From: CAWCUU01 sp963798855
Lineage (GTDB): Bacteria > Gemmatimonadota > Gemmatimonadetes > Longimicrobiales > RSA9
Direction: 5' to 3'
Assembly: GCA_963798855.1 (NCBI GenBank)
Contig: CAWCUU010000002.1
Coordinates: forward strand, 1,868,436 to 1,932,435
Length of the DNA stretch: 64,000 nucleotides
In this document: one piece after another, positions 1 to 8,922 of the stretch
Numbering within the stretch: the first letter of the stretch is position 1
Layout: each line of letters starts with the position of its first letter
Program-made: the position numbers and the translations under genes
The notes under the pieces: generated by a model
Databases searched by the model: none
What the model was told of the DNA's origin: nothing
The model's input: the letters and a program-made list of their open reading frames with translations, nothing else

Positions 1-28
1 TAGGGCCAGGGCGAGGTCGGAGGACCGC

Positions 29-2470
29 ATGGAATCGCTGCTGAGCGATCTCCGCTACGCCGCGCGGACCCTGCGCAAGAACCCGGGCTTCGCGTTCGCC
101 GCGGTGCTCACGCTGGCGCTCGGGATCGGCGCGAACACCGCGGTCTTCAGCGTGGTCAGCGGGGTGCTGCTGCGGCCGCTACCCTTTCCGGATCCCGGAC
201 GCCTCGCATACATCGGCTGGCAGTTCGGCAACGGCGGCTACAACACCGCGCTGACCGCGTACAAGTACGACTATTTCCGCCGGAACGCGCACGTCTTCGA
301 GGCGGTCGCGACCTATCGGGGGTGGGGCACCGAGCTCGGCGAGGGGGAGCTCCCCGAGGAGGTGCGTGGACTGCGCGTGACCGAGGGCTTCTTTCGGGTG
401 GCCGGGATCGAGCCGACGATCGGGCGTGCGTTCCTGCCCCGGGAGGACCGCCCCGGCGGCGGCAACGTGGTCGTTCTCGGCCACGGCCTGTGGCGGTCGC
501 ACTTCGGCTCGAGCCGGAACGTGATCGGTCGCACGATCCGGCTCGGCCGCGAGCCGTACACGGTCATCGGCGTGATGCCCGCCGACTTCCAGTTCCCGCC
601 GAACCCCGAATCCACGCAGTTTCTCGTTCCGTACCAGCTCGAGCCAGACCCCCGCGACGGCGGCCAGAACTACATGGCGTGGGCGCGGCTGCGGCCCGGC
701 CTCGCGCAGGCGCAGGTCGCCACGGACCTGCAGTCGGTATCCCGGCAGTTCGGTGAGGAGCATCCCGAGCTGATGGAAGGGCGCGAGGTGGGCGCGCGAC
801 TCGCCAGCTTCACCGACATCTACGTGGGCGATACGGCGAAGACGCTGTGGGTCCTGCTCGGCGCGGTCGCCTTCGTGCTGCTGATCGCGTGCGTGAACGT
901 CGCGAACCTGCTCCTCGCACGCTCCGCCGGGCGGCGCCGGGAGATGGCGATCCGCACCGCGATCGGGGCGGGACGCGCGCGAATCACCCGCCAGCTGCTG
1001 ACGGAGAGCCTTCTGCTCGCGACGGTCGCGGCCGTCATCGGTGTGGTGCTGGGCCAATGGAGCCTCGGATCGCTGCTCGCGCTCGCGCCGTCGAGCCTGC
1101 CTCGGGCGGACGAGATCGGACTCGACGCGAGGGTGCTCGCGTTCACGGCGGCGGTGGCGGTGGCCGCCGGCGTGGTGTTCGGCCTGGCTGCGGCGACGCA
1201 CGCCACCCGGTCGGACATCGGCGGCGCGCTGCGCGAGCGCGCGGGGCGAACGGAGGCCGGCGGTGCGCGGGGCCGCGTCCGATCCCTGTTCGCCGCATCG
1301 GAGGCCGCTCTGGCGATGGTGCTGCTGTCGGGGGCGGGCCTGCTGGTCGCGAGCTTCTTCCGGCTGCGCAGCGTCGATCCGGGTCTCGACCCGCGCAACG
1401 TGGTAGCGGTCGAGTTCCGTCGCACGCCGGAAGACCTCGCCTCGGCGCAGGACGTCTGGCGCTTCGAGCGGCAGGTGCTCGACCGGGTCGGCGCGCTTCC
1501 CGGCGTGGAGTCGGCCGCGACGACGTCAATGCTGCCGCTTTCCGGAAGCCAGTACAACTTCCCGATGACGGTGGTCGGCGATCCGGAGGCGACGCGCGGT
1601 GACGTGCAGTGGCGCGCGATTTCGCCCGCCTACTTCGAGGCGATGGGCATAGACCTGATCGAAGGTCGCCCGTTCACGGCCGTCGATCGGGCCTCCTCCG
1701 TACCCGTGGCGATCGTCGACGAGACGTTCGCTCGCAAATACTTCAAGGGCCAGAACCCGATCGGCCGACGGATCGACATCGGCCGTTACAAGGGCGAGGA
1801 GGTGATCCCCGACTTCGACGACCCGGAGCGCGAGATCGTCGGCGTCGTGGCCGACGTTCACGCGCTGGGGCTCGGCCGGGATGTCACCGAGACGATGTAC
1901 GTTCCGTCCGCGCAGGCGCCGGACGAGGTCGGCTCCCTCGGCGCGCTGGTCGTACGCGGCCGCAGCTCGCCGGGTCTGACGTCGGCCGTGCTCCGTGAGA
2001 TCCGGGCCGCCGAGCCACAGATGCCGCTGCCGGACGTCCGGCCGATGAGCGATGTGATCGGCGCGTCAATGGCGCAGGAGCGGTTCAACACCGTGCTGCT
2101 CGGGACCTTCGCCGGCCTCGCGCTGCTGCTGACGATGATCGGCATCTACGGCGTCGTCTCGTACAGCGTTCGGCAGCGGACCGGAGAGATCGGCATCCGG
2201 GTTGCGCTGGGCGCCGACCGCGGACGCGTGGTCGGAATGGTGATCCGCCAGGGGATGGCGCCCGTCGCGGTCGGCCTCGCCGGCGGGCTCGCCGGCGCGC
2301 TCGCGCTGACGCGCCTCATGGGCGGGCTGCTGTACGGCGTGAGCCCGACGGATCCCCTGACGCTGGCGATCGTGGCTGCGGTGCTCTCCGCCGTCGCATT
2401 GCTGGCGACGTACCTGCCGGCGCGCCGCGCCGCGCGAGCCGATCCGGTGATCGCGCTGCGGGGCGAGTGA
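29..2470 (+). CDS. ADOP-type ABC transporter permease (MacB/FtsX fold)
   Basis: An 813-residue inner-membrane protein of the 'duplicated orphan permease' group of MacB-like ABC permeases. It starts with the typical N-terminal stretch DLRYAARTLRKNPGF followed by a first membrane helix. A large periplasmic MacB_PCD domain (about residues 50-240) leads into three helices of an FtsX domain (about 270-400), and a second periplasmic domain and second FtsX domain follow (ending near 810). The two-fold repeat is the hallmark of the group. GGAGG lies 5 bases before the ATG. The next gene is the matching ATPase, followed by a second permease of the same kind, so this is an export system of unknown substrate, probably a peptide, lipid or drug. 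The first bases of the window (1-16) are already part of a GGGCGA-type repeat. Confidence 0.93.
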   Translation: MESLLSDLRYAARTLRKNPGFAFAAVLTLALGIGANTAVFSVVSGVLLRPLPFPDPGRLAYIGWQFGNGGYNTALTAYKYDYFRRNAHVFEAVATYRGWGTELGEGELPEEVRGLRVTEGFFRVAGIEPTIGRAFLPREDRPGGGNVVVLGHGLWRSHFGSSRNVIGRTIRLGREPYTVIGVMPADFQFPPNPESTQFLVPYQLEPDPRDGGQNYMAWARLRPGLAQAQVATDLQSVSRQFGEEHPELMEGREVGARLASFTDIYVGDTAKTLWVLLGAVAFVLLIACVNVANLLLARSAGRRREMAIRTAIGAGRARITRQLLTESLLLATVAAVIGVVLGQWSLGSLLALAPSSLPRADEIGLDARVLAFTAAVAVAAGVVFGLAAATHATRSDIGGALRERAGRTEAGGARGRVRSLFAASEAALAMVLLSGAGLLVASFFRLRSVDPGLDPRNVVAVEFRRTPEDLASAQDVWRFERQVLDRVGALPGVESAATTSMLPLSGSQYNFPMTVVGDPEATRGDVQWRAISPAYFEAMGIDLIEGRPFTAVDRASSVPVAIVDETFARKYFKGQNPIGRRIDIGRYKGEEVIPDFDDPEREIVGVVADVHALGLGRDVTETMYVPSAQAPDEVGSLGALVVRGRSSPGLTSAVLREIRAAEPQMPLPDVRPMSDVIGASMAQERFNTVLLGTFAGLALLLTMIGIYGVVSYSVRQRTGEIGIRVALGADRGRVVGMVIRQGMAPVAVGLAGGLAGALALTRLMGGLLYGVSPTDPLTLAIVAAVLSAVALLATYLPARRAARADPVIALRGE

Positions 2471-2520
2471 TCAGGCAATCGGGCGACGCCCCGTGAAACG
2501 ATGAGACGGAAAGGAAGTCC

Positions 2521-3216
2521 ATGATCGAGCTGAAGAACATCGAGCGGTCCTACGGCCTCAAGGGCGGCGCACGGATGTGGGTCCTGAGGCAGATCAGCCT
2601 GGCGATCCGCAAGGGCGATTTCATCAGCATCATGGGACCATCCGGAGCGGGGAAGACCACGCTTCTCAGCATCCTCGGCATGCTTGACCACGAATGGCGG
2701 GGCGAGTACCACCTGCTGGATGAGGAGGTGCACCGCCTCTCGCCGCGGAAGCGGATGGACCTGAATCGACACTACATCGGCTTCGTTTTCCAGCAGTACC
2801 ACCTGCTCGACGACCTCACGGTCGCTGAGAACCTCGAGGTCCCGCTCTCCTATCGCGGCTACTCGCGCGCCGAGCGGCAGGCGAAGGTGGCGGATACGCT
2901 GGACCGATTCCAGATCGTGGGCAAGAAGGACCTCTTCCCGAGCCAGCTGTCCGGGGGCCAGCAGCAGCTCGTCGGCGTCGCCCGAGCGGTCATCGCCGAG
3001 CCGAAGCTCATCCTTGCCGACGAGCCGACGGGCAACCTGCACTCCGAGCAGGGCCGCGAGGTGATGGACCTGCTGCGGCGCCTCAACGAGGGCGGCACCA
3101 CGATCATCCAGGTCACGCACAACGAGCAGTGGGCCGAGTACGGCGGCCGGATCGTCGAGCTGCGCGACGGATGGATCGCGGGGGAGCGGGTCACGGCTGC
3201 GCAGGGCAAGGGCTAG
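2521..3216 (+). CDS. ABC transporter ATP-binding protein (MacB/LolD type)
   Basis: A 231-residue cytoplasmic ATPase that drives the neighbouring FtsX-type permeases. The Walker A motif GPSGAGKT is at residues 39-46, the Q-loop FVFQQYHLL near 90, the signature LSGGQ at 143-147 and the Walker B motif LILADEPT near 163. The signature continues QQLVGVARA, where most relatives have QQRVAIARA, so the usual Arg is Leu. It sits between two permease genes and starts 50 bases after the first permease. The last codons (AAQGKG) run into a hexamer repeat array, so the C-terminus may have been shaped by repeat growth. Confidence 0.95.
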   Translation: MIELKNIERSYGLKGGARMWVLRQISLAIRKGDFISIMGPSGAGKTTLLSILGMLDHEWRGEYHLLDEEVHRLSPRKRMDLNRHYIGFVFQQYHLLDDLTVAENLEVPLSYRGYSRAERQAKVADTLDRFQIVGKKDLFPSQLSGGQQQLVGVARAVIAEPKLILADEPTGNLHSEQGREVMDLLRRLNEGGTTIIQVTHNEQWAEYGGRIVELRDGWIAGERVTAAQGKG

Positions 3217-3300
3217 GGCAAGGGCGAGGGCTAGGAGGGTCAGGGGCTAGGCGGGTCAGGGGCGAGGAGGGTCAGGGGTGGAGAGGGAGAGGGGAGGGTC
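3203..3300. repeat. GGGCTA/GGGTCA hexamer-like array between ABC genes
   Basis: The end of the ATPase gene and the gap to the next permease consist of imperfect six- to ten-base units such as GGGCTA, GGGCAA, GGGCGA and GGGTCA. The same kind of array is found at 8740-8880 and in the first 16 bases of the window. The array supplies no convincing coding start; a better start for the next gene lies after it. Confidence 0.8.
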
Positions 3301-3319
3301 AGGACGGCGGGAGGATCAT

Positions 3320-5809
3320 TTGACGTATCTGCGACAAACGTTCAGGTCACTGCGGCGTGCGCCGGGATTCGCGATCGTCGTGGTGCTGACGCTCGGACTC
3401 GGGATCGGGGCGACGACGGCCTTGTTCAGCGCGGTGGACACGGTGCTGCTCCGCCCGCTGCCGTACCGGCAGCCGGGCCGGCTGGCTCTCCTCGCGCTGA
3501 CGGTGCCGGCGGAGAACCGCGCGGTTCCGGACACCATGCAGTACTGGTCGTACCCGAAGTACGAGATGCTGCGCCGGACGGCGACGGCGTTCTCGGGAAT
3601 GGCACCCTTCGCGGAGCAGAAGCTGGCCCTGACCGGAACCGACCGCACCGAACAGGTGTCGGCCGAGCTCGTGGGCGCAGACTACTTCGGAGTTCTGGGT
3701 GTGCAGCCCGCGCGGGGGCGCGCGTTGACGGCGGCGGAAGGCAGCGAGGCATCTCCCGGGCGCGTGGTCCTTCTTTCCGACGGGCTCTGGCGCGACCGCT
3801 ACGGTGCCGACGACTCCGTCATCGGGCGCGCCATCGAGCTGAACGGGGAGCCGCTCACGGTGATCGGCGTGATGCCGCCGGGCTTCCGCGGGCTCAGCGG
3901 TAATGCGCAGCTGTGGGCGCCGCTGACAATGGTGACGGTGTTCGACTACCCGGAGATGCTGCAGGAAGCGCAATCGCATTGGTTCGGCGTCGTCGCGAGG
4001 CTGGACGACCGTGCGACGACGGCGAGCGCGATCGCGGACACGCGCCGCGTCGGAGGACGCATCGCCGAGACGTTCCCGGGGTCGGCCGCGGTTGCGCCGT
4101 GGGGAGCGACGCTGCTGCCCCTGAACGCGCAACGCGTCGACCCGCTGCTGCGTCAGGCGATCCTCGTGCTCTTCGGCGCGGTGGCGTTCGTCCTGCTGAT
4201 CGTGTGCGCGAACGTCGCGAACCTGCTGCTGGCGCGATCGGTCGGGCGCCGGCGGGAGCTGGCGGTGCGACAGGCGCTCGGCGCGAGCCGGCTCCGGCTG
4301 ATGGGGCATCTGTTGGCGGAGAACCTCGTACTGGCTTTCGCGGGTGGAGGGGTCGGGGTGCTGGTCGCCGTGTGGGGCACGCAGTTCCTTTCCCGCGCGA
4401 GCGAGATCGTATCCGGGGCGCCGTCGCTGACCAGTCTGACGGACCTGGCGACGCTGGGCGTGGACGGGCGTGTGCTCGCCTTCGCTGCGGCCGCATCGCT
4501 GCTCACCGGCCTGCTGTTCGGCACCCTGCCGGCGCTCGGCGCGACGAGAGTGCCGCTGGCGCCGTCGCTGAAGGAGGGTGTCGGCGCCTCCTCGGCGGGT
4601 GTCGGCTCCGCTCGGGGCGGGATGCGCAATGCGCTCGTGGTGGCGGAAGTGGCGCTCGCGATCGTGCTGCTGACCGGTGCGGGGCTGATGCTGCGCAGCT
4701 TCGCGCAGCTGCGCGGCATCGACCCGGGATTCCGGGGCGACCACGTGCTCACGTTCAGGTTGGCGCCATCGCCGAGCCGCTTCAGCCGCGCGGACGCGCC
4801 GGACTTCTACGCGCGGCTGACCGAGCGGCTGCGCGTGCTGCCCGGCGTGCGCTCCGCGGCGGTCGGGACGTGCACTCCGCTTTCCGGCCGGTGCAACGTC
4901 ACGGCCGTCACGCAGTTGGACGCGCGGCGTCTCGAGCTTGCCGGCCACCTGGACCGCTACGCGATCGGCTACCACTACGTCGGGCCGGAGTACTTCCGGG
5001 TGCTGGACATACCGCTCGTGCGAGGACGCGGTTTCGAGCAGCGCGATCGCGTCGGCGCGCCGAAGGTCGTGATCCTGAACCAGGCGGCGGCGCTGAAGTA
5101 CTTCCCGGGCGTGGATCCGGTGGGTCACCGCATCGGCCTCGGCATCGGCTTCCTCGGCGACGATGAGACGGCCGAGGTCGTCGGTGTCGCGGGAGACGTC
5201 CGATACGGCGGCGATCCGGCGCAGCCGCCGGAGCCGCAAGTCTACGTCGCGGCGACGCAGTACTCGAACACGGCGACGTACGTGTTCATCCGCACCGCGG
5301 GGTCGCCTTCCGCCGTCACGGGCGCGGCGCGCGGCGCCGTGCACGAGCTGGACCCGGATCTGCCGATCTTCGACGTCTCCAGCATGGACGCGCGTGCGGC
5401 GGGAGCGTTCGGCCGCCAGCGCTTCAGCGCGCTGCTGCTCGCCCTGTTCGCGGGGCTGGCCGCGCTGCTCTCCGTGATCGGGCTGTACGGCGTTCTCGCG
5501 TACGCCGTCGGCCAGCGCACGCGGGAGATCGGGGTTCGTCTCGCTCTGGGCGCTCGCGCGGCCAATGTGATCCGGCTGGTGGTCGGCCAGGGGCTACGCG
5601 TCACGGGGCTCGGGCTGCTGATCGGGGTTGCAGCGGCGTCCGCGCTGACGCGCGTGCTGACCTCATTGCTCTACGAAGTGCGGCCGCACGACCCCGCGAC
5701 TTTCGGCGCCGTCGTGGTCGGGCTCGGCTTCGTGGCGCTGCTGGCGGCCTGGTTGCCCGCTCGGCGCGCCGCGCGGGTTCGTCCGATGGCCGCCCTGAAG
5801 ACGGAGTAG
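3320..5809 (+). CDS. ADOP-type ABC transporter permease, second copy
   Basis: A paralogue of the first permease with the same layout: N-terminal TYLRQTFRSLRRAPGF, one helix, a MacB_PCD periplasmic domain, an FtsX domain near residues 265-390, then a second periplasmic and FtsX unit. I chose the TTG at 3320 because GGGAGG ends 5 bases upstream and the protein then begins exactly like other family members. An upstream ATG at 3278 lies inside the hexamer repeat and would add a low-complexity tail. It ends in PMAALKTE, close to the family's usual end. Together with the upstream ATPase and permease it forms a three-gene export cluster; the substrate is unknown. Confidence 0.92.
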   Translation: MTYLRQTFRSLRRAPGFAIVVVLTLGLGIGATTALFSAVDTVLLRPLPYRQPGRLALLALTVPAENRAVPDTMQYWSYPKYEMLRRTATAFSGMAPFAEQKLALTGTDRTEQVSAELVGADYFGVLGVQPARGRALTAAEGSEASPGRVVLLSDGLWRDRYGADDSVIGRAIELNGEPLTVIGVMPPGFRGLSGNAQLWAPLTMVTVFDYPEMLQEAQSHWFGVVARLDDRATTASAIADTRRVGGRIAETFPGSAAVAPWGATLLPLNAQRVDPLLRQAILVLFGAVAFVLLIVCANVANLLLARSVGRRRELAVRQALGASRLRLMGHLLAENLVLAFAGGGVGVLVAVWGTQFLSRASEIVSGAPSLTSLTDLATLGVDGRVLAFAAAASLLTGLLFGTLPALGATRVPLAPSLKEGVGASSAGVGSARGGMRNALVVAEVALAIVLLTGAGLMLRSFAQLRGIDPGFRGDHVLTFRLAPSPSRFSRADAPDFYARLTERLRVLPGVRSAAVGTCTPLSGRCNVTAVTQLDARRLELAGHLDRYAIGYHYVGPEYFRVLDIPLVRGRGFEQRDRVGAPKVVILNQAAALKYFPGVDPVGHRIGLGIGFLGDDETAEVVGVAGDVRYGGDPAQPPEPQVYVAATQYSNTATYVFIRTAGSPSAVTGAARGAVHELDPDLPIFDVSSMDARAAGAFGRQRFSALLLALFAGLAALLSVIGLYGVLAYAVGQRTREIGVRLALGARAANVIRLVVGQGLRVTGLGLLIGVAAASALTRVLTSLLYEVRPHDPATFGAVVVGLGFVALLAAWLPARRAARVRPMAALKTE

Positions 5810-5923
5810 AGATCCGCGGCGGCGCTGCGTGGCCAGCTCGGCGAGCCGGTGTCGACGACCCGGAAACGCTCAGTGGCATCGTCCCGACTGGCCCGACCGA
5901 CCCGTTTAGCCTCTATTTCAACC

Positions 5924-7286
5924 ATGGATGATCGCCCCATAGTCCTCGTCGCCGATGACCAGCCGGACGTGCTGGAGGCGCTCCGCCTGCTGCTGAAGGG
6001 CGAAGGCTTCGAGATCGCGACCGCGAGCACTCCGGCGGGCGTGCTGGAGGAGGTCGAGCGTCGCGAGCTCGACGCCGTGCTCATCGACCTGAACTACGCG
6101 CGCGACACCACCTCTGGCCGCGAGGGCCTCGACCTGCTCGGGCGGCTGCGCTCGGCGGACGCGACGCTGCCCGTCGTCGGTGATGACGGCGTGGGGGAGC
6201 GTGGAGGGGGCGGTGGAGGCGATGCGTCGTGGCGCGGGCGACTACATCGAGAAGCCGTGGGACAACGACCGGCTGGTGGCGACGCTGCGGACCCAGATCG
6301 AGCTGGGACGCGCGCTGCGGCGCAGCGAGCGGCTGGAGTCGGAGAACCGGCTGCTGCGGCGAGAGGGGCTGCCCGAGCTGATCGCGGAATCGCGTGCCAT
6401 GCAGCCGGTGCTGCGGCTCGTGGAGAAGGTCGGCCCCTCCGAGGCGAACGTGCTGATCACGGGCGAGCACGGCACGGGCAAGGAGGTGGTCGCCCGATGG
6501 CTGCACTCGTCGTCTCCGCGGGCGAACCGGCCGCTGGTGACGGTGAACGCGGGAGCGCTGTCGTCGGGCATCTTCGAGAGCGAGCTGTTCGGCCACGTGA
6601 AGGGCGCGTTCACGGATGCGAAGACGGACCGCGTCGGCTACTTCGAGCTGGCGGATCGCGGCACGCTCTTCCTCGACGAGATCGGTAACATGCCGGGGCC
6701 GCAGCAGGCGAAGCTGCTGCGCGTGCTGCAGACGGGCGAGTTCCAGCGGGTGGGCTCGTCGCGCAGCCGGCGTTCGGACGTGCGCGTGCTCTCGGCGACG
6801 AACGTGGACATCCACCGCGAGGTGGCCGAGGGCCGCTTCCGCGAGGACCTGCTCTACCGGCTGAACACCGTGGAGATCCGGCTGCCCCCGCTGCGGGAGC
6901 GGCGCGAGGACATCCCGCGGCTCGCGGCGCATTTCCTGGAGCGGCAGGGCGGCAGCTACGGCAAGCGGGTACGCGGCTTCGAGCCCGCCGCTCTCGGCGC
7001 TCTGATCGAGCACTCCTGGCCAGGCAACGTGCGGGAGCTGGAGCACGTCGTCGAGCGTGCCGTGCTGCTGAGTCAGGGCGACCGGATCGCGGTGGACGAC
7101 CTGGCGCTGCAACCACGACCCAGCTCTCCCCGCATCGAGGAGATGACCATCGAGGAGGCCGAGCGCCACCTCATCCGCCGCGCGCTCGAGCGGCACCAGG
7201 GCAACGTGAGTCGCGCCGCCGACGCGCTCGGCCTGAGCCGTAGCGCGCTCTACCGACGGCTCCAGCAGTATGGGATCTCGAACTAG
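5924..7286 (+). CDS. NtrC-family sigma54-dependent response regulator (frameshifted)
   Basis: A response regulator of about 450 residues read in two frames. The receiver domain (from MDDRPIVLVADDQPDV, phospho-acceptor Asp in AVLIDLNY) breaks at about 6180 inside GTCGTCGGTGATG. Removing one G restores LPVVVMTAWGSVE and joins it to the second frame. That frame holds the end of the receiver, an AAA+ domain with Walker A-like GEHGTGKE, the sigma54 contact loop as GAFTDA instead of GAFTGA, Walker B LFLDEIGNM, the R-finger region, and a C-terminal FIS-type helix-turn-helix (NVSRAADALGLSRSALYRRL). It precedes an NtrY-like kinase by 54 bases, so the two form a two-component pair. The neighbouring ABC genes are plausible targets, but I could not find a clear -24/-12 promoter. 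Confidence 0.88.
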
Positions 7287-7340
7287 GCGGCGTGTCGATC
7301 CGTCCGTGGCGACGCGTGCCGCATCACGCGCGGCTCGCCC

Positions 7341-8753
7341 TTGACCGAGCGACGGCCCCGCGGCCCGCGGCTCTCCTACGAAGGCCGCATTCTGTTGCTC
7401 GCGCTCCTGGCCGGCGCGCCGGGCGGCATCGTCGCGCTCGCGCTGCTCTGGGGCGGCGATCACGCCCCGCGCGTGCAGTGGACGCTCACGCTGTTCATCG
7501 TCGTCGGCTGGTCGTGGATCGCCGTCGCGCTGCGCGAGCGGGTCGTACGGCCGCTGCAGGCGCTGTCGAACCTGCTCGCCGCGCTTCGTGAGGGCGACTA
7601 CTCCTTCCGCTCCCGCCGCTCCTCGGCCGACGACTCGCTCGGTCTCGCGCTCGAGGAGACGAACGCGCTGGCGGAGACGCTCCGGCAGCAGCGGCTCGGC
7701 GCGGTCGAGGCGACGGCGCTGCTGCGCAAGGTGGCGGAGGAGATCGAGGTCGCCGTGTTCGCGTTCGACCAGCACGGCCTGTTGCGGCTCGTGAACCGCG
7801 CGGGCCAGCGGCTGCTCGGTCGACCCGCGGAGCGCGCACTCGGTGCGACGGCGTGGGAGCTCGGCCTCGAGGAGTGCCTGCACGGCGATGAGGGTCCGCG
7901 CACGCTCGACGCGACGTTCCCGGGCGGTGTCGGTCGCTGGGAGGTCCGTCGCACCGGCTTCCGGCAGCACGGAGAGCCGCACACGCTGCTCGTGCTGACC
8001 GACCTGAGCCGCGCCCTGCGGGAGGAGGAGCGGCAGGCGTGGCAGCGGATCCTGCGCGTGCTCGGTCACGAGATCAACAACTCGCTCGCGCCGATCAAGT
8101 CGATCGCGGCGAGCCTGCGCCAGCAGCTCGGCCGGCGCAACGCGGTGCTGCCGGCGGGCGGCTCCGACGCCGGTGACGAGAGGCGCGACGTCGCCGAGCT
8201 CGGCACGGGCGAAGACGAGGACATGCAGCGCGGACTCGCGGTCATTGCCGAGCGCGCCGAGTCGCTCGGGCGCTTCATGAACTCGTATGCGCGGCTCGCT
8301 CGTCTGCCACCGCCGCGACCGGCCCCGGTTCGGGTGCGCGAGTGGGTGCGGCGCGTGGTCGCGCTCGAGACGCGGCTGGCGGTCCAGGTCGAGGGCGGCC
8401 CGGACGTCATCGTGCAGGCGGATGGGGACCAGCTCGATCAGCTGCTGATCAACCTGGTGCGCAACGCCGTGGATGCTTCGCTGGAAACCGGCGGAGGTGT
8501 GGCGATCGGGTGGAGCGTGGCCGACGGTTGGCTCGAGGTGTGGGTGCGAGACGAGGGGCCGGGGCTGCCCGAGAGCGCGAACCTGTTCGTGCCGTTCTTC
8601 ACAACGAAGAAGGGTGGCACCGGCATCGGGCTCGTGCTGAGCCGGCAGATCGCGGAAGCGCACGGCGGCTCGCTCGTGCTGGCGGACCGCGAAAGCGGCG
8701 GGTGCGAGGCGCGGTTGAGGGTACCGGCGCGCCCGGAGGGCGCGCAGGGCTAG
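7341..8753 (+). CDS. NtrY-like sensor histidine kinase
   Basis: A 470-residue membrane histidine kinase, partner of the upstream NtrC-type regulator. Two N-terminal helices (about residues 14-33 and 44-62) flank only a few residues, so there is almost no periplasmic sensor. A HAMP-like linker, a PAS-like segment (about 130-225), the H-box with HEINNSLAPIKS, the N-box NLVRNAVDAS, and the G boxes DEGPGLP and GTGIGL follow. HEINN is the phospho-acceptor form seen in NtrY-like kinases. The start is a TTG with only a poor ribosome site, so the N-terminus is uncertain. The gene runs into a GGGCGA repeat array at its 3' end. Confidence 0.9.
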   Translation: MTERRPRGPRLSYEGRILLLALLAGAPGGIVALALLWGGDHAPRVQWTLTLFIVVGWSWIAVALRERVVRPLQALSNLLAALREGDYSFRSRRSSADDSLGLALEETNALAETLRQQRLGAVEATALLRKVAEEIEVAVFAFDQHGLLRLVNRAGQRLLGRPAERALGATAWELGLEECLHGDEGPRTLDATFPGGVGRWEVRRTGFRQHGEPHTLLVLTDLSRALREEERQAWQRILRVLGHEINNSLAPIKSIAASLRQQLGRRNAVLPAGGSDAGDERRDVAELGTGEDEDMQRGLAVIAERAESLGRFMNSYARLARLPPPRPAPVRVREWVRRVVALETRLAVQVEGGPDVIVQADGDQLDQLLINLVRNAVDASLETGGGVAIGWSVADGWLEVWVRDEGPGLPESANLFVPFFTTKKGGTGIGLVLSRQIAEAHGGSLVLADRESGGCEARLRVPARPEGAQG

Positions 8754-8880
8754 GGCGAGGGCTAGGGCTAGGGCGAGGGCGAGGGCGAGGGCGAGGGCGA
8801 GGGCGAGGGTGAGGGCGAGGGCGAGGGCGAGGGCGAGGGTGAGGGCGAGGGCGAGGGTGAGGGCGAGGGTGAGGGATAGG
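8740..8880. repeat. (GGGCGA)n hexamer array
   Basis: About 23 near-perfect hexamers, mostly GGGCGA with some GGGCTA and GGGTGA, fill the gap after the kinase gene and include its last codons. One reading frame encodes Arg-Ala repeats, but this is a by-product. It is the largest of the hexamer arrays in the window and is telomere-like only in unit length. Confidence 0.93.
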
Positions 8881-8922
8881 AGGGAGGAGGGGGAGAGGGA
8901 GAGGAAACAATGGGGAGGAACG

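Noticed and set aside
8809..8922. N-terminal extension of the DUF2911 protein made of Arg-Ala repeats
   Set aside because: It is the translated hexamer array; a good ribosome site and signal peptide start at 8923.
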